From assembly GCF_002003465.1 (NCBI RefSeq), contig NZ_BDDQ01000002.1, positions 1 through 64,000 on the forward strand: a stretch of DNA of 64,000 nucleotides, given 5' to 3'. Shown piece after piece: positions 18,561-26,818 of the stretch; the stretch's first letter is position 1, and each line of letters begins with the position of its first letter. The notes beneath the pieces were generated by a model that saw only the letters and a program-made list of their open reading frames with translations, searched no databases and was not told the DNA's origin. Source of the stretch: Caenibacillus caldisaponilyticus. Its GTDB lineage: Bacteria > Bacillota > Bacilli > Bacillales > Sporolactobacillaceae. Position numbers and translations under genes: made by a program.

Positions 18561-19752
18561 TTACGCTTTGTCGGTCAGCACGGCGACGCCGGGCAAAATT
18601 TTGCCTTCCATGAGTTCCAGCGAAGCGCCGCCGCCGGTCGAAATGTGATCCATGCGGTCCGCCAGGCCGAACTTTTCAACGGCCGCTGCCGAATCGCCGC
18701 CGCCGATGATCGAAAGCGTGTCTTTCGAGTCAGCCAGCGCTTCGGCGACGCCTTTCGTTCCGTTGGCAAACGCGTCCATTTCGAAGACGCCCATCGGCCC
18801 GTTCCAGACGACGAGCTTCGACCCGCGAATGACGTCGGCGTACAGCTTGACGGTTTCCGGCCCGATGTCCAGCGCCTCCCAATCGGCGGGAATGGCGTCG
18901 ATCGGCACGACTTTTTTTGTTCGCTTGTTCGGAAAAATCGTCGGCCACGACGGCATCGACCGGCGTGTAGAATTTGACGCCTTTTTCTTCGGCCGTCTTC
19001 ATGAATTCTTTCGCGAGGTCGATATGCTCTTCATCGAGGAGGGAGCGGCCGATCTCAAGGCCTTTCGCTTTGATGAACGTATAAGCGAGCCCGCCGCCGA
19101 CGATGAGGTTGTCGACTTTGTTCAAGAGGTTGGAAATGACGCCGATTTTGTCTTTCACTTTCGCACCGCCGATGATCGCCGTAAACGGGCGCTTCGGATT
19201 TTCAAGGGCTTCGCCGAGCACGCGCAGCTCTTTTTCAAGCAGCAGACCGCTGACCGCGGGTTTCAAGTGATGCGCGATGCCTTCGGTCGACGCGTGCGCG
19301 CGATGGGCGGCGCCGAACGCATCATTGACGTAAACATCGGCGAGAGCGGCAAAGGCTTTGGCGAGTTCCGGATCGTTTTTCTCTTCGCCGGGCAGGAAGC
19401 GGACGTTTTCGAGGAGCAACACATCGCCGGGCTTGAGTGCCCGCGCGGCCGCTTCCACTTCCGGACCGATGACCTCATTTGTTTTAGTGACGGGACGTCC
19501 GAGCAACTCGCTCAGGCGGTTGGCGACGGGATCGAGCCTGAGCTCGTCTTTGACTTCGCCTTTCGGGCGTCCGAGGTGGCTAGCCAAGATCACTTTCGCG
19601 CCGTGATCGATCAAATATTGAATGGTCGGGACGGCAGCGCGAATCCGAGTATCATCCGTGATTTGTCCGCCGCTGAGCGGGACGTTGAAATCGACGCGGC
19701 AAAACACGGTTTTGTCTTTCAGATCGATGTCGCGGATCGAAAGTTTTTGCAT
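18561..19752 (-). pseudogene. pgk: Phosphoglycerate kinase, reading frame broken by one extra base
   Basis: Should transfer phosphate from 1,3-bisphosphoglycerate to ADP. The N-terminal domain is intact: start ATG 19752 with [31 protein letters not shown] and the hinge [10 protein letters not shown]. At 18912-18918 a run of seven A (minus strand) after the codons for QAN needs to be six for the frame to continue; as written, the frame leaves the family sequence there and runs on to 18730. The C-terminal part resumes in another frame from about 18911 to 18561 with [10 protein letters not shown], the NGPMGVFE motif and GGGDSAAA and STGGGASLE, complete to the family end. An essential glycolytic gene in an otherwise perfect operon makes a homopolymer sequencing error likely; a true mutation cannot be excluded. 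Confidence 0.85.
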
Positions 19753-19856
19753 CTTTGACTCCTCCTTTATGACAACCGGCAACGGCCGTCTTTAGAAACC
19801 GCGCCCGCCGCCGGCTATATGTATGGCGGGCGACGGCGCGTGAACGGGTTGCGGAC

Positions 19857-19893
19857 AGAAGAAAGAGGAGGCGTTCGGTCTCCTCTTTCTTCT
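19857..19893 (-). terminator. Long hairpin between gapA and pgk
   Basis: A perfect 14-base-pair stem (AGAAGAAAGAGGAG and its complement) with a nine-base loop, starting ten bases after the gapA stop. There is no T-run beyond TTTCTTCT in the stem. In B. subtilis most transcripts end after gapA, so this may be a partial terminator or a 3' stabiliser that raises gapA expression over pgk-eno. Confidence 0.6.
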
Positions 19894-19901
19894 CCAGATT
19901 A

Positions 19902-20933
<1,032 letters not shown>

Positions 20934-21959
20934 TTAGGCGTGATGTTGAATGATTTGTTTTGCGGCGCCTTCATCCGTGATTAAAACGGAATCGGGTCCC
21001 CGCTTGAAATAGGCTTCAATCGCCCGTCCCTTTGATGAACCTCCGGCGACGGCGATGACGGTGCGGCTGTCGTAAAGATCTTCCAGCTGCAGGCCGATCG
21101 TTTTCACCTTATGGACGATCCGGCCTTCCCCGTCAAAATAGTAGCCAAAAGCTTCGGCCACCGCCTGTTCGCGCTCGATGATTTCCCACGTCTCTTCATC
21201 GGCCCGCCTCCGTGTCGCCATCGTCCTCGCGTCGCCGATGCCGTGGATGACGATATCGGACGCGCGGATCAAACCGATGACCTCACGGATCGAAGGCTCC
21301 TCGATCAGGGACTGATAGGACTCTTCGCTCAGCGGATCGGGCACGTGCAACAGGCGGTTGCGGCCGGACGTCTTCTCCGCCATCTTGGCGCAAATGGTGT
21401 TCGCCTGGTTTTCCACGCTTTCCCCAAGGCCGCCTCTTGCCGACACAAATAGCGGGTGGACGGCTTTCTTGAACGGGCGCATCATGTCTGCTACCGCCGC
21501 CAAGGTCGTCCCGCCCGTGACGGCAATGATGCTGTCGGGTTTCACGTACTCTTCCAACACCCTGGCGCACGCCAAACCCATTTCGTTTTTTACCCATTCT
21601 TCGATATCGCTGTCCCCGGGCAACACGATGACTCGGGAAATGTCCAAAATGGTCTTTAATTGTTTCTCCAACTGAGAAAGACCTGATACATCGTTCATCG
21701 CCGCTTCGAGCGCTTGAAGCGTCCGCCGGCCGTCCGGCGACAGGCGCATGCCGACCGACGCGATCTCGATCAATCCTTGATCCGTGAGGAACAACACCTC
21801 GCCGCGCAGAACGCGTTCCGTCATGCCGAGGTGGGCGGACAAGGCGCGCCGTCCGATGGGTTCCATGGCCTGGATCGCCCGCAAGATGCGATATCGCTTG
21901 GTCATGACTTCCAACACATCGGGTATTAACTTTTTTTGCAGATTAAGCAGATTTTCCAC
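20934..21959 (-). CDS. cggR: Central glycolytic genes regulator CggR
   Basis: A 341-residue SorC-family repressor that senses fructose-1,6-bisphosphate and controls the gapA operon. Residues about 25-75 form the winged helix (PIGRRALSAHLGMTERVLRGEV); the C-terminal sugar-binding domain has TGGTTLAAVA, ARGGLGESVENQANTICAKMA, VHGIG and AVAGGSSKGRAIEAYF. The frame is open to 22001, but that extension covers the operator; GTG 21959, preceded by AGGGTGG, gives the family length. The operator at 21977-22012 and promoter at 22027-22056 show autoregulation. Confidence 0.95.
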   Translation of the reverse strand: MENLLNLQKKLIPDVLEVMTKRYRILRAIQAMEPIGRRALSAHLGMTERVLRGEVLFLTDQGLIEIASVGMRLSPDGRRTLQALEAAMNDVSGLSQLEKQLKTILDISRVIVLPGDSDIEEWVKNEMGLACARVLEEYVKPDSIIAVTGGTTLAAVADMMRPFKKAVHPLFVSARGGLGESVENQANTICAKMAEKTSGRNRLLHVPDPLSEESYQSLIEEPSIREVIGLIRASDIVIHGIGDARTMATRRRADEETWEIIEREQAVAEAFGYYFDGEGRIVHKVKTIGLQLEDLYDSRTVIAVAGGSSKGRAIEAYFKRGPDSVLITDEGAAKQIIQHHA

Positions 21960-21976
21960 GCCATCCACCCTGCTGG

Positions 21977-22012
21977 GACCTAAAATGTCCCGCATAGTCA
22001 TTTTGAGTCCCG
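21977..22012 (-). promoter_or_regulatory. CggR operator (two direct repeats)
   Basis: On the minus strand the arrangement is CGGGAC-N6-TGAC-N4-CGGGAC-N6-GGTC, essentially the B. subtilis CggR operator plan (CGGGAC-N6-TGTC-N4-CGGGAC-N6-TGTC). It lies between the promoter and the cggR start codon, where the bound repressor would block transcription. Confidence 0.88.
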
Positions 22013-22026
22013 GTCTTTACGTCTTC

Positions 22027-22056
22027 ATTTTAACAGATCAAGCCGCCCGTAATCAA
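22027..22056 (-). promoter_or_regulatory. Sigma-A promoter of the cggR-gapA operon
   Basis: On the minus strand TTGATT (22056-22051) and TAAAAT (22032-22027) are 18 bases apart. The predicted start near 22020 lies just upstream of the CggR operator. Confidence 0.65.
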
Positions 22057-22304
22057 GGATTATTTTCAGCGCATCCCTTTGTATTATGCGCCGGTTTGGA
22101 TCCCCTCTATGCTTAAGCAAACTGCTGGCGGCGCCCGCCATTTTCTCAATAATAACGGTGTAGCGTCAAGCCGCTTTTCTTCAAGAAAAAAGAGCGCGTC
22201 GGACAATCAGCGGGCATTCCCGGACCGCCAAAAGGGAAGCCACCGATCTTTCCATCTTCACGCTTTTATCGGACAGGACGGCGTTGCCGGCTGAAAATGA
22301 CGGC

Positions 22305-22340
22305 AAAAAAAAAAGCGAACGAGCAAAGTCAGCCCGTTCG
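22305..22340 (-). terminator. Rho-independent terminator of the glutaredoxin-like gene
   Basis: On the minus strand CGAACGGGC-tgacttt-GCTCGTTCG is followed by C and ten T. It overlaps the last codons of the gene at 22329. Confidence 0.88.
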
Positions 22341-22580
22341 TCCTTTGCCGTTCAAACGGTCGAGCAATCCGGTATACGTGACGCGCCCGTACATCAGGAC
22401 GTCGCCGTCGACCTCCACAACCGGAATCATCAATTGGTATTTTTCCAGCAAGCGATCATCGGATTCGATGTCGATTTCCCGGAAAGTGGCGCCCAATTCT
22501 TGACAGACGAGTTCGAGGGCAAGCCTCGCTTCCTCGCACAGCGGGCAGCGATCCCGGACGTATAACGTGATTCCGCCCAC
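22329..22580 (-). CDS. Glutaredoxin-like thiol protein (CPLC motif)
   Basis: An 83-residue thioredoxin-fold protein. The redox pair is Cys12-Pro-Leu-Cys15 (RDRCPLCEEA), then FREIDIESDDRLLEKY and the cis-proline segment MIPVVEVDGDVL. This is the DUF836/YkvU-like glutaredoxin family of Bacilli. The start is GTG 22580 with GGGAGG upstream; nearby GTG codons make it uncertain by a few residues. It is a single-gene unit with its own terminator, upstream of the cggR operon and pointing the same way. The partner reductase is unknown; TrxB is encoded 18 kb away. Confidence 0.85.
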   Translation of the reverse strand: MGGITLYVRDRCPLCEEARLALELVCQELGATFREIDIESDDRLLEKYQLMIPVVEVDGDVLMYGRVTYTGLLDRLNGKGRTG

Positions 22581-22753
22581 CGCACCGCACCTCCCATCTT
22601 TTCAAGATGCCCCGTCTAAACCGTTTTCATTTTGTTCGCCCTCAATACGCGGCGGCCCGTCCCTATTCACGGCACCGGAATAAGCGGTTCCTACAAAATA
22701 GTCGCAAAGAAACGTTAGGCGATTCGAGGCCCAGTTGCTTGACCTTAAATTGC

Positions 22754-23755
22754 TTACAGAATGGACCCGAAGAATCCTCTTCGGGCCCCGCTAAAACCAT
22801 CCATTGTCCCGGGACGTTCAAAAATATTTTTCTTCCAAAAAATAACCATCGTCACGATGGAAAGTGTCGCCGATAAGAGAAGCGGGATAAGATACGCGTG
22901 CGGCGAATCCTCTCCGGGTATTTTAACGTTCATGCCATAAAAACTGGCGACCATCGTCGGCAAGGCGAGCACGATCGTGACCGCTGTCAAAAACTTCATG
23001 ACGATGTTGACGTTATTGGAAATGACCGACGCGAACGTATCCATCAATCCGTTCAAAATGTTGCTGTAAACTTCCGCCATTTCGATCGCCTGCTTCGTTT
23101 CGATGATGACGTCATCGAGCAAATCCTGATCGTCTTCGTACATTTTATAATAATTGAGCTTGAGCATCTTCTCCATCACGACGTTATTGGCCTTCAAGGA
23201 TGTCATAAAATAAACGAGCGTTTTCTCCAAGCTCAGCAAGGAGAAAAGTTCTTTATTCTTCATCGACTGGTGCAATTCGCGTTCGATCTCATTGGTGCGG
23301 CGGTCGATCTGCCGCAAATATTTCAAGTAATACGTTGCCATCACGTATAGGATTTGCAAAGTAAAGCGCGTTTTTTTAAAGGTAAAGAAGTTTTTGACGC
23401 GGTTTTTGGCAAACTGCCGAATAATCGGGTTATCTTCCAGGCAAACCGTGACGAAATAGCGATCCGTTGCGATGATGCCGAGCGGAATGGTATCGTAAAG
23501 CGCGGATTCCTGCTCATCGTGCACCAAAATGGGAATATCCACGATCGTTAAAACATATTCCCCTTCTTTTTCAATCCGCGACCGTTCATCATCGTCCAAC
23601 GGGTCTTTGATGAAATCGTACGGTATGCCGGTGAGATCAACGACTTGGCGAATTTCCTGTTCGGTCGGGTTGATCAGGTTGATCCAGCACCCTTTCCGAA
23701 CATCGTCGATTTTCAAAAATTCACCGTCCATGGTTGTCAAATAGATGTCAATCAA
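22754..23755 (-). CDS. corA: CorA-family magnesium transporter
   Basis: A 333-residue divalent-cation channel subunit. A large cytoplasmic N-terminal domain (acidic, helical, with the long stalk helix around 190-250) precedes two membrane segments (about 252-272 and 286-307). The GMN selectivity motif sits at 274-276 (FYGMNV), at the end of the first one. The C-terminus is basic. The start is TTG at 23755, with GGAGG ten bases upstream and no in-frame ATG nearby. The 42-residue small gene at 23774-23902 ends 18 bases before it and is probably co-transcribed. B. subtilis has YfjQ and YqxL of this type. Confidence 0.92.
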   Translation of the reverse strand: MIDIYLTTMDGEFLKIDDVRKGCWINLINPTEQEIRQVVDLTGIPYDFIKDPLDDDERSRIEKEGEYVLTIVDIPILVHDEQESALYDTIPLGIIATDRYFVTVCLEDNPIIRQFAKNRVKNFFTFKKTRFTLQILYVMATYYLKYLRQIDRRTNEIERELHQSMKNKELFSLLSLEKTLVYFMTSLKANNVVMEKMLKLNYYKMYEDDQDLLDDVIIETKQAIEMAEVYSNILNGLMDTFASVISNNVNIVMKFLTAVTIVLALPTMVASFYGMNVKIPGEDSPHAYLIPLLLSATLSIVTMVIFWKKNIFERPGTMDGFSGARRGFFGSIL

Positions 23756-23773
23756 CGCGCATACACCTCCTCG

Positions 23774-23902
23774 CTATGCGCGGGAGAGAACGCGTTCCTT
23801 TCCGAAGGTGATAACGACATGAAGCCCGTCGCGCATGGCGAACGCGCCTCTCCCGCTTTGGCTATTCTGGGGATCGGGACTCGACGCACTATCGGTGCTC
23901 AT
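23774..23902 (-). CDS. Small protein upstream of corA, unknown function
   Basis: A 42-residue reading frame starting MSTDSASSPDPQNSQ, with a polar, disordered first half and a basic/hydrophobic second half (DGLHVVITFGKERVLSRA). The start at 23902 is supported by a textbook AAGGAGGAG nine bases upstream, better than most in this window. It ends 18 bases before the corA TTG start. No family is recognised; it could be a regulatory leader peptide or a small partner of CorA. Confidence 0.55.
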   Translation of the reverse strand: MSTDSASSPDPQNSQSGRGAFAMRDGLHVVITFGKERVLSRA

Positions 23903-24149
23903 GTTCGCTATCTCCTCCTTCATCTTCCGATTTCTTGCACACTTAATATTACCCTGCGAGGCGCAAGAAAACAAACCTTTTTTTAAAAATCCGCGGCCCA
24001 CGCGCGCACCTTAAACGCAGATTTTCCAGAGACAAATTTCATACCAGGGGCGATTCACGGCGCCAAACCGCGCAAGCGCACCGGCCAAACCGGCTTCAAA
24101 CCGTAATGAGACGGGAGCGCGATCCGCAAACGCCGCAACAAAAACGCAT

Positions 24150-24176
24150 AAAAAAAAAACGCCTTGAAACCAAGGC
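24150..24176 (-). terminator. Rho-independent terminator after the GrpB-family gene
   Basis: On the minus strand GCCTTGG-ttt-CAAGGC is followed by G and ten T. It is 135 bases after the stop of the gene at 24312. I see no gene between 23903 and 24311; a 68-codon frame over the hairpin is not convincing. Confidence 0.85.
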
Positions 24177-24311
24177 TTGAAAAAGGGGGAGGTCATTTCT
24201 GTCTTTATCTTACCCATCCATTTTTAAATCCGAGTAACGCGAAAGTAAAATCTTTATGAAGAAAACACGGCGCGCGCCGGGCATCGATCGCTTTCTTGAC
24301 GTCCGCCCGCC

Positions 24312-24830
24312 TCATTTCCCGAGGAAAACTTCCCGATACCAGCGAACGGCGCGCCGCTCGATTTCCCGCACCCGTTGTTCTTTGCCTTTTATGTAGGACT
24401 CAATATCGTAAGGATAACGTTCGGCGAGCCGCGCTTTTAACTCACCATAGGCTTTCGCTTCGTCCGGATGGGCTTTTAAATAGTCACGAAAGGCCAAATG
24501 CCGTTCGATTTCCGGACTTCCGACCTGGAAAACGTGCACATGGTGCGTTCGCTGGTCGCCGCCTTTTTGAAAATATCGGCGCCCGGGGATCCCGTTCTCC
24601 CCTTTCGGTTCATAGCCGGCAGCCGCCATTTTCGCATTATATACGTCGATCCGTCCGATGTCGCGCACGACGGGCAGGATGTCTATGATCGGTTTCGCCG
24701 CCAATCCGGGCACAGAGGTGCTGCCGATATGGTGAATCGCCACGATTTCGGGTCCGAAAATCCCGCGCAACACTTCAGCCTCTTCTGCAAACATGGCCGC
24801 CCATTGTTGGTTATACGGAGACACCGTCAC
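24312..24830 (-). CDS. GrpB/UPF0157-family nucleotidyltransferase-like protein
   Basis: A 172-residue protein with the UPF0157 signature: PYN-QW-F--E, IHHIGSTSVPGLAAKPIIDI (a nucleotidyltransferase GS motif with following Asp), ERRYFQKG-type (GRRYFQKGGDQRTHHVHVF) and HLAFRDYLKAHPDEA-AYGELK. Members may be nucleotidyltransferases of unknown substrate. GTG 24830 is the only normal start in frame, but AGGTGG lies 15 bases away; translation could begin at ATA 24839, six bases after that site and after an in-frame stop, which would give the usual extra RKV residues. It is unlinked to its neighbours. Confidence 0.85.
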   Translation of the reverse strand: MTVSPYNQQWAAMFAEEAEVLRGIFGPEIVAIHHIGSTSVPGLAAKPIIDILPVVRDIGRIDVYNAKMAAAGYEPKGENGIPGRRYFQKGGDQRTHHVHVFQVGSPEIERHLAFRDYLKAHPDEAKAYGELKARLAERYPYDIESYIKGKEQRVREIERRAVRWYREVFLGK

Positions 24831-24928
24831 TTTCCGTATCGCTTACCACCTCATTCCGACGTTTCATCCTCGACCCAAACGGCCGTCCATCGCTCCGTTT
24901 CAGATCGTTCAAAGGAAATTTATGCAAC

Positions 24929-24956
24929 AACAAAGGGATCAGCGAACAACGCCAAT
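24929..24956 (-). terminator. Terminator-like hairpin after tRNA-Arg copy 1
   Basis: On the minus strand AGGGAT ... ATCCCT encloses a smaller GGCG/CGCT stem and is followed by TTGTTGTTG. It lies 28 bases beyond the tRNA 3' end. Confidence 0.5.
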
Positions 24957-24983
24957 CCCTGGATGACTGAACTCGGTGTTGTA

Positions 24984-25062
24984 TGGCGCGCCCGAGAGGA
25001 CTCGAACCCCTGCAAGACGTGGAACCGGAATCCACCGCTCTATCCAACTGAGCTACGGGCGC
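24984..25062 (-). tRNA. tRNA-Arg (anticodon CCG), copy 1
   Basis: The cloverleaf reads GCGCCCG acceptor, GCTC/GAGC D-stem, GTGGA-TTCCGGT-TCCAC anticodon arm, AGGGG-TTCGAGT-CCTCT T-arm and encoded CCA. Anticodon CCG reads CGG codons. The variable region is seven bases, slightly longer than usual for this class. A strong promoter lies upstream, with a leader of about 80 nt that holds a perfect GGTCTTTC/GAAAGACC hairpin. An identical second copy is at 26327-26405. Confidence 0.95.
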
Positions 25063-25147
25063 ATGATCTTGTCAAAAACGGCTTAAACTTTGCGTGGGCT
25101 GCGGGTCTTTCAGAAAGACCACCAACGCATACAAAAACGCATTGCCT

Positions 25148-25177
25148 ATTATACGACGTCGAGTCACGGATTGTCAA
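25148..25177 (-). promoter_or_regulatory. Sigma-A promoter of tRNA-Arg copy 1
   Basis: Perfect TTGACA (25177-25172) and TATAAT (25153-25148) on the minus strand, 18 bases apart, as expected for a stable-RNA gene. Between here and 25424 I see no gene. Confidence 0.85.
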
Positions 25178-25424
25178 CGGATCGGGCATTTCATTTTGTG
25201 ATGGTTTGGCTAAATGGTTTTCCGAAATTTTGTAATGCTGAGCGTCCTTACTCGGCGCAAACCGTCTCCCCGTCCGAAAGCGCGTCTACCGGCAGCCGTG
25301 TTTTTCGACCGGGTGGGTGGCACGTCCTGTCTTATGACGCCCGCGCCCCGCTTCGCATACATTGAGAAGAAGCCTACCCGGATCGACCCGTAAAACTTTC
25401 ATCTATAAGAAGGGGGCGAGGTTT

Positions 25425-25910
25425 TTGAAAACGAAATCCATCGATCCGTCCCACATCGCCTTTGGCGACATTTCCGTCAATTCGATTGAAACGAATTCGG
25501 GCATTTTTATCGGCGCCTCTGTCCAAGCCAACGGTTGGAGCACCATGAGCAAGGAAAACAACGGGCTGGGATCTTTCAGTCATACATCCGTCTCCCAATG
25601 TGTAACGATAATTAAGGACGATGACTTCATCGATTCGCCCATCACCGACCAACATACTTTTTACATTCAGAAAGAAGAAAATGCACAGGCCGACATCCAT
25701 TTTCGCGATATCAATGTCAACAGCTTGGATCGCAGCGCTTCCGTCTCCGTCGGGGAAACGGATCAAAACGGTTGGAGCGCGCACGGCAAAAGCAACACCG
25801 GCCTCGGCTCACAAACGGGAATCCAATACACACTGCATAACCAAACGGTCATTCAAGACAACGACGCCGTCGACGCGCCGATCACCCAATCTACGGCTTA
25901 CGCCCGATAA
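25425..25910 (+). CDS. Two-repeat protein resembling spore GerPA/GerPF-type proteins
   Basis: A 161-residue protein made of two similar units, residues about 11-75 and 91-155. Each has a strand-rich start (GDISVNSIETNSGIFIG and RDINVNSLDRSASVSVG), an NGWS motif (36-39, 115-118), a polar turn ending GLG (47-49, 126-128) and an acidic end D---IDSPIT or D-AVDAPIT. The NS--SG and G-G pattern recalls GerPA/GerPF germination proteins, but the match is partial. There is no signal peptide. The start is TTG 25425 after AGGGGGCGAGG; longer starts lack a binding site. It is probably co-transcribed with the related 70-residue protein 26 bases downstream. Confidence 0.7.
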   Translation: MKTKSIDPSHIAFGDISVNSIETNSGIFIGASVQANGWSTMSKENNGLGSFSHTSVSQCVTIIKDDDFIDSPITDQHTFYIQKEENAQADIHFRDINVNSLDRSASVSVGETDQNGWSAHGKSNTGLGSQTGIQYTLHNQTVIQDNDAVDAPITQSTAYAR

Positions 25911-25936
25911 ACCAAAGAGGGGAGGAAGTGATCACC

Positions 25937-26149
25937 TTGGCGACTTTCCGGATAAAAAACTTAACCATCGAAGAATTCGCCCGCGCAAGCGGTCTTTTTT
26001 ACAGCGAGCACAACGCAGAACGCGGCCGGCGCTCTGTCCGGTCCCAAAATGACGGCTTTGGGGAGATCAACGGCATCGAAAACCGGCTGCAGCGAAGCGC
26101 CTTTTTCATCAATGCCCGAGACGAGCGCGAAGCATCCGCCGACGACTGA
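25937..26149 (+). CDS. Small protein related to the preceding repeat protein
   Basis: A 70-residue hydrophilic protein. Residues 18-45 (SGLFYSEHNAERGRRSVRSQNDGFG) keep the frame of the repeat in the previous gene: SG-x-F, a polar stretch with N and S, and N-x-G-F/L-G at 38-42. It looks like a shortened, single-unit relative. I chose TTG 25937, with GGGGAGG ten bases upstream; GTG 25928 is in frame but only two bases from that site. The role is unknown; a spore-related function is only suggested by the resemblance. Confidence 0.6.
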   Translation: MATFRIKNLTIEEFARASGLFYSEHNAERGRRSVRSQNDGFGEINGIENRLQRSAFFINARDEREASADD

Positions 26150-26233
26150 CTTCCTTCCATCGATCTCCGGCCACATCAACCGCCGCAGCGGACTTGCGAT
26201 GTAACCACGAGCTGCTATGATGGCGACAAAAAC

Positions 26234-26310
26234 AAAAAAGCCGACCCGCTGCTAGGTCCTCCGCCGGCGCCTGACTTGAGGCGGAAGGTCCCCTTCGCGT
26301 CAATCGGCTT
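26234..26310 (-). terminator. Large structured terminator after tRNA-Arg copy 2
   Basis: On the minus strand an outer stem AAGCCGA/TCGGCTT encloses a second long stem (CCTTCCGCC against GGCGGAGG) and ends in TTTTTTGTTTTTG. At about 75 nt it is much larger than other terminators here. It lies 16 bases after the tRNA 3' end and could also be the end of a small structured RNA. Confidence 0.6.
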
Positions 26311-26326
26311 GTCTTTCGCATGAATA

Positions 26327-26405
26327 TGGCGCGCCCGAGAGGACTCGAACCCCTGCAAGACGTGGAACCGGAATCCACCGCTCTATCCAACTGAGCTACG
26401 GGCGC
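26327..26405 (-). tRNA. tRNA-Arg (anticodon CCG), copy 2
   Basis: Identical over all 79 bases, including CCA, to the gene at 24984-25062; the flanking sequences are unrelated. It has its own promoter (26434-26462) and its own terminator. Together with copy 1 it brackets two small plus-strand genes. Confidence 0.95.
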
Positions 26406-26433
26406 ATATTGTTCTATGTTCGAGACACGAATG

Positions 26434-26462
26434 ATTATACAACAAAACTGGAATATACTCAA
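26434..26462 (-). promoter_or_regulatory. Sigma-A promoter of tRNA-Arg copy 2
   Basis: TTGAGT (26462-26457) and TATAAT (26439-26434) on the minus strand, 17 bases apart. Apart from this and the hairpin at 26618-26644, the stretch 26463-26818 shows no gene. Confidence 0.75.
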
Positions 26463-26617
26463 GACATTCTCATCATTTCATGAAGCCTATATTAGGAGAA
26501 TCGAAGTCTTATAGGCTGGATTTTCGGAGCCATTGAACGAAAACCAATCCTTCCCGCCGGATCAGGACGCTTGCCCTTATTTTAGTTTTATCGATTGGAT
26601 CGGGCAATGAGGCCATG

Positions 26618-26644
26618 AAAAAACGGCGGGGGATCTCCGCCGTT
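26618..26644 (-). terminator. Rho-independent terminator after the ABC permease gene
   Basis: On the minus strand AACGGCGG-agatccc-CCGCCGTT continues into TTTT. It is 175 bases after the permease stop codon, with no gene between. Confidence 0.75.
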
Positions 26645-26818
26645 GCCAACCGGCTTTATTCAATTCAGAGTTCGGTTTTCTATAAAATGCGGCAGCGATC
26701 GGACGCGGCCGTTTGTTTTTCTATAGAATTCGACAGCGCCCCGGGTGAAAATCCCCTGTCTCTAAGGCTATGAAAACACATGGACCGTATCTCATCCCTT
26801 CAATCACATGGAGGCCAT

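Noticed and set aside
18905-18925. Programmed frameshift in pgk
   Set aside because: Restoring the frame needs a +1 step, or loss of one A. The A-run resembles -1 slippery sites, but that shift would give the wrong frame, and no stimulatory structure or family precedent is known.
22766-22785. Hairpin CCCGAAGA/TCTTCGGG at the corA end as a terminator
   Set aside because: It lies within the last corA codons, and no T-run follows on the minus strand.
24011-24217. 68-codon minus-strand frame over a terminator
   Set aside because: It includes the whole hairpin and poly-A run at 24150-24176 and lacks a family match.
24984-26405. Integrative element between two tRNA attachment sites
   Set aside because: No integrase, relaxase or phage gene lies between the copies, and the repeat spans the whole tRNA, not only its 3' end.
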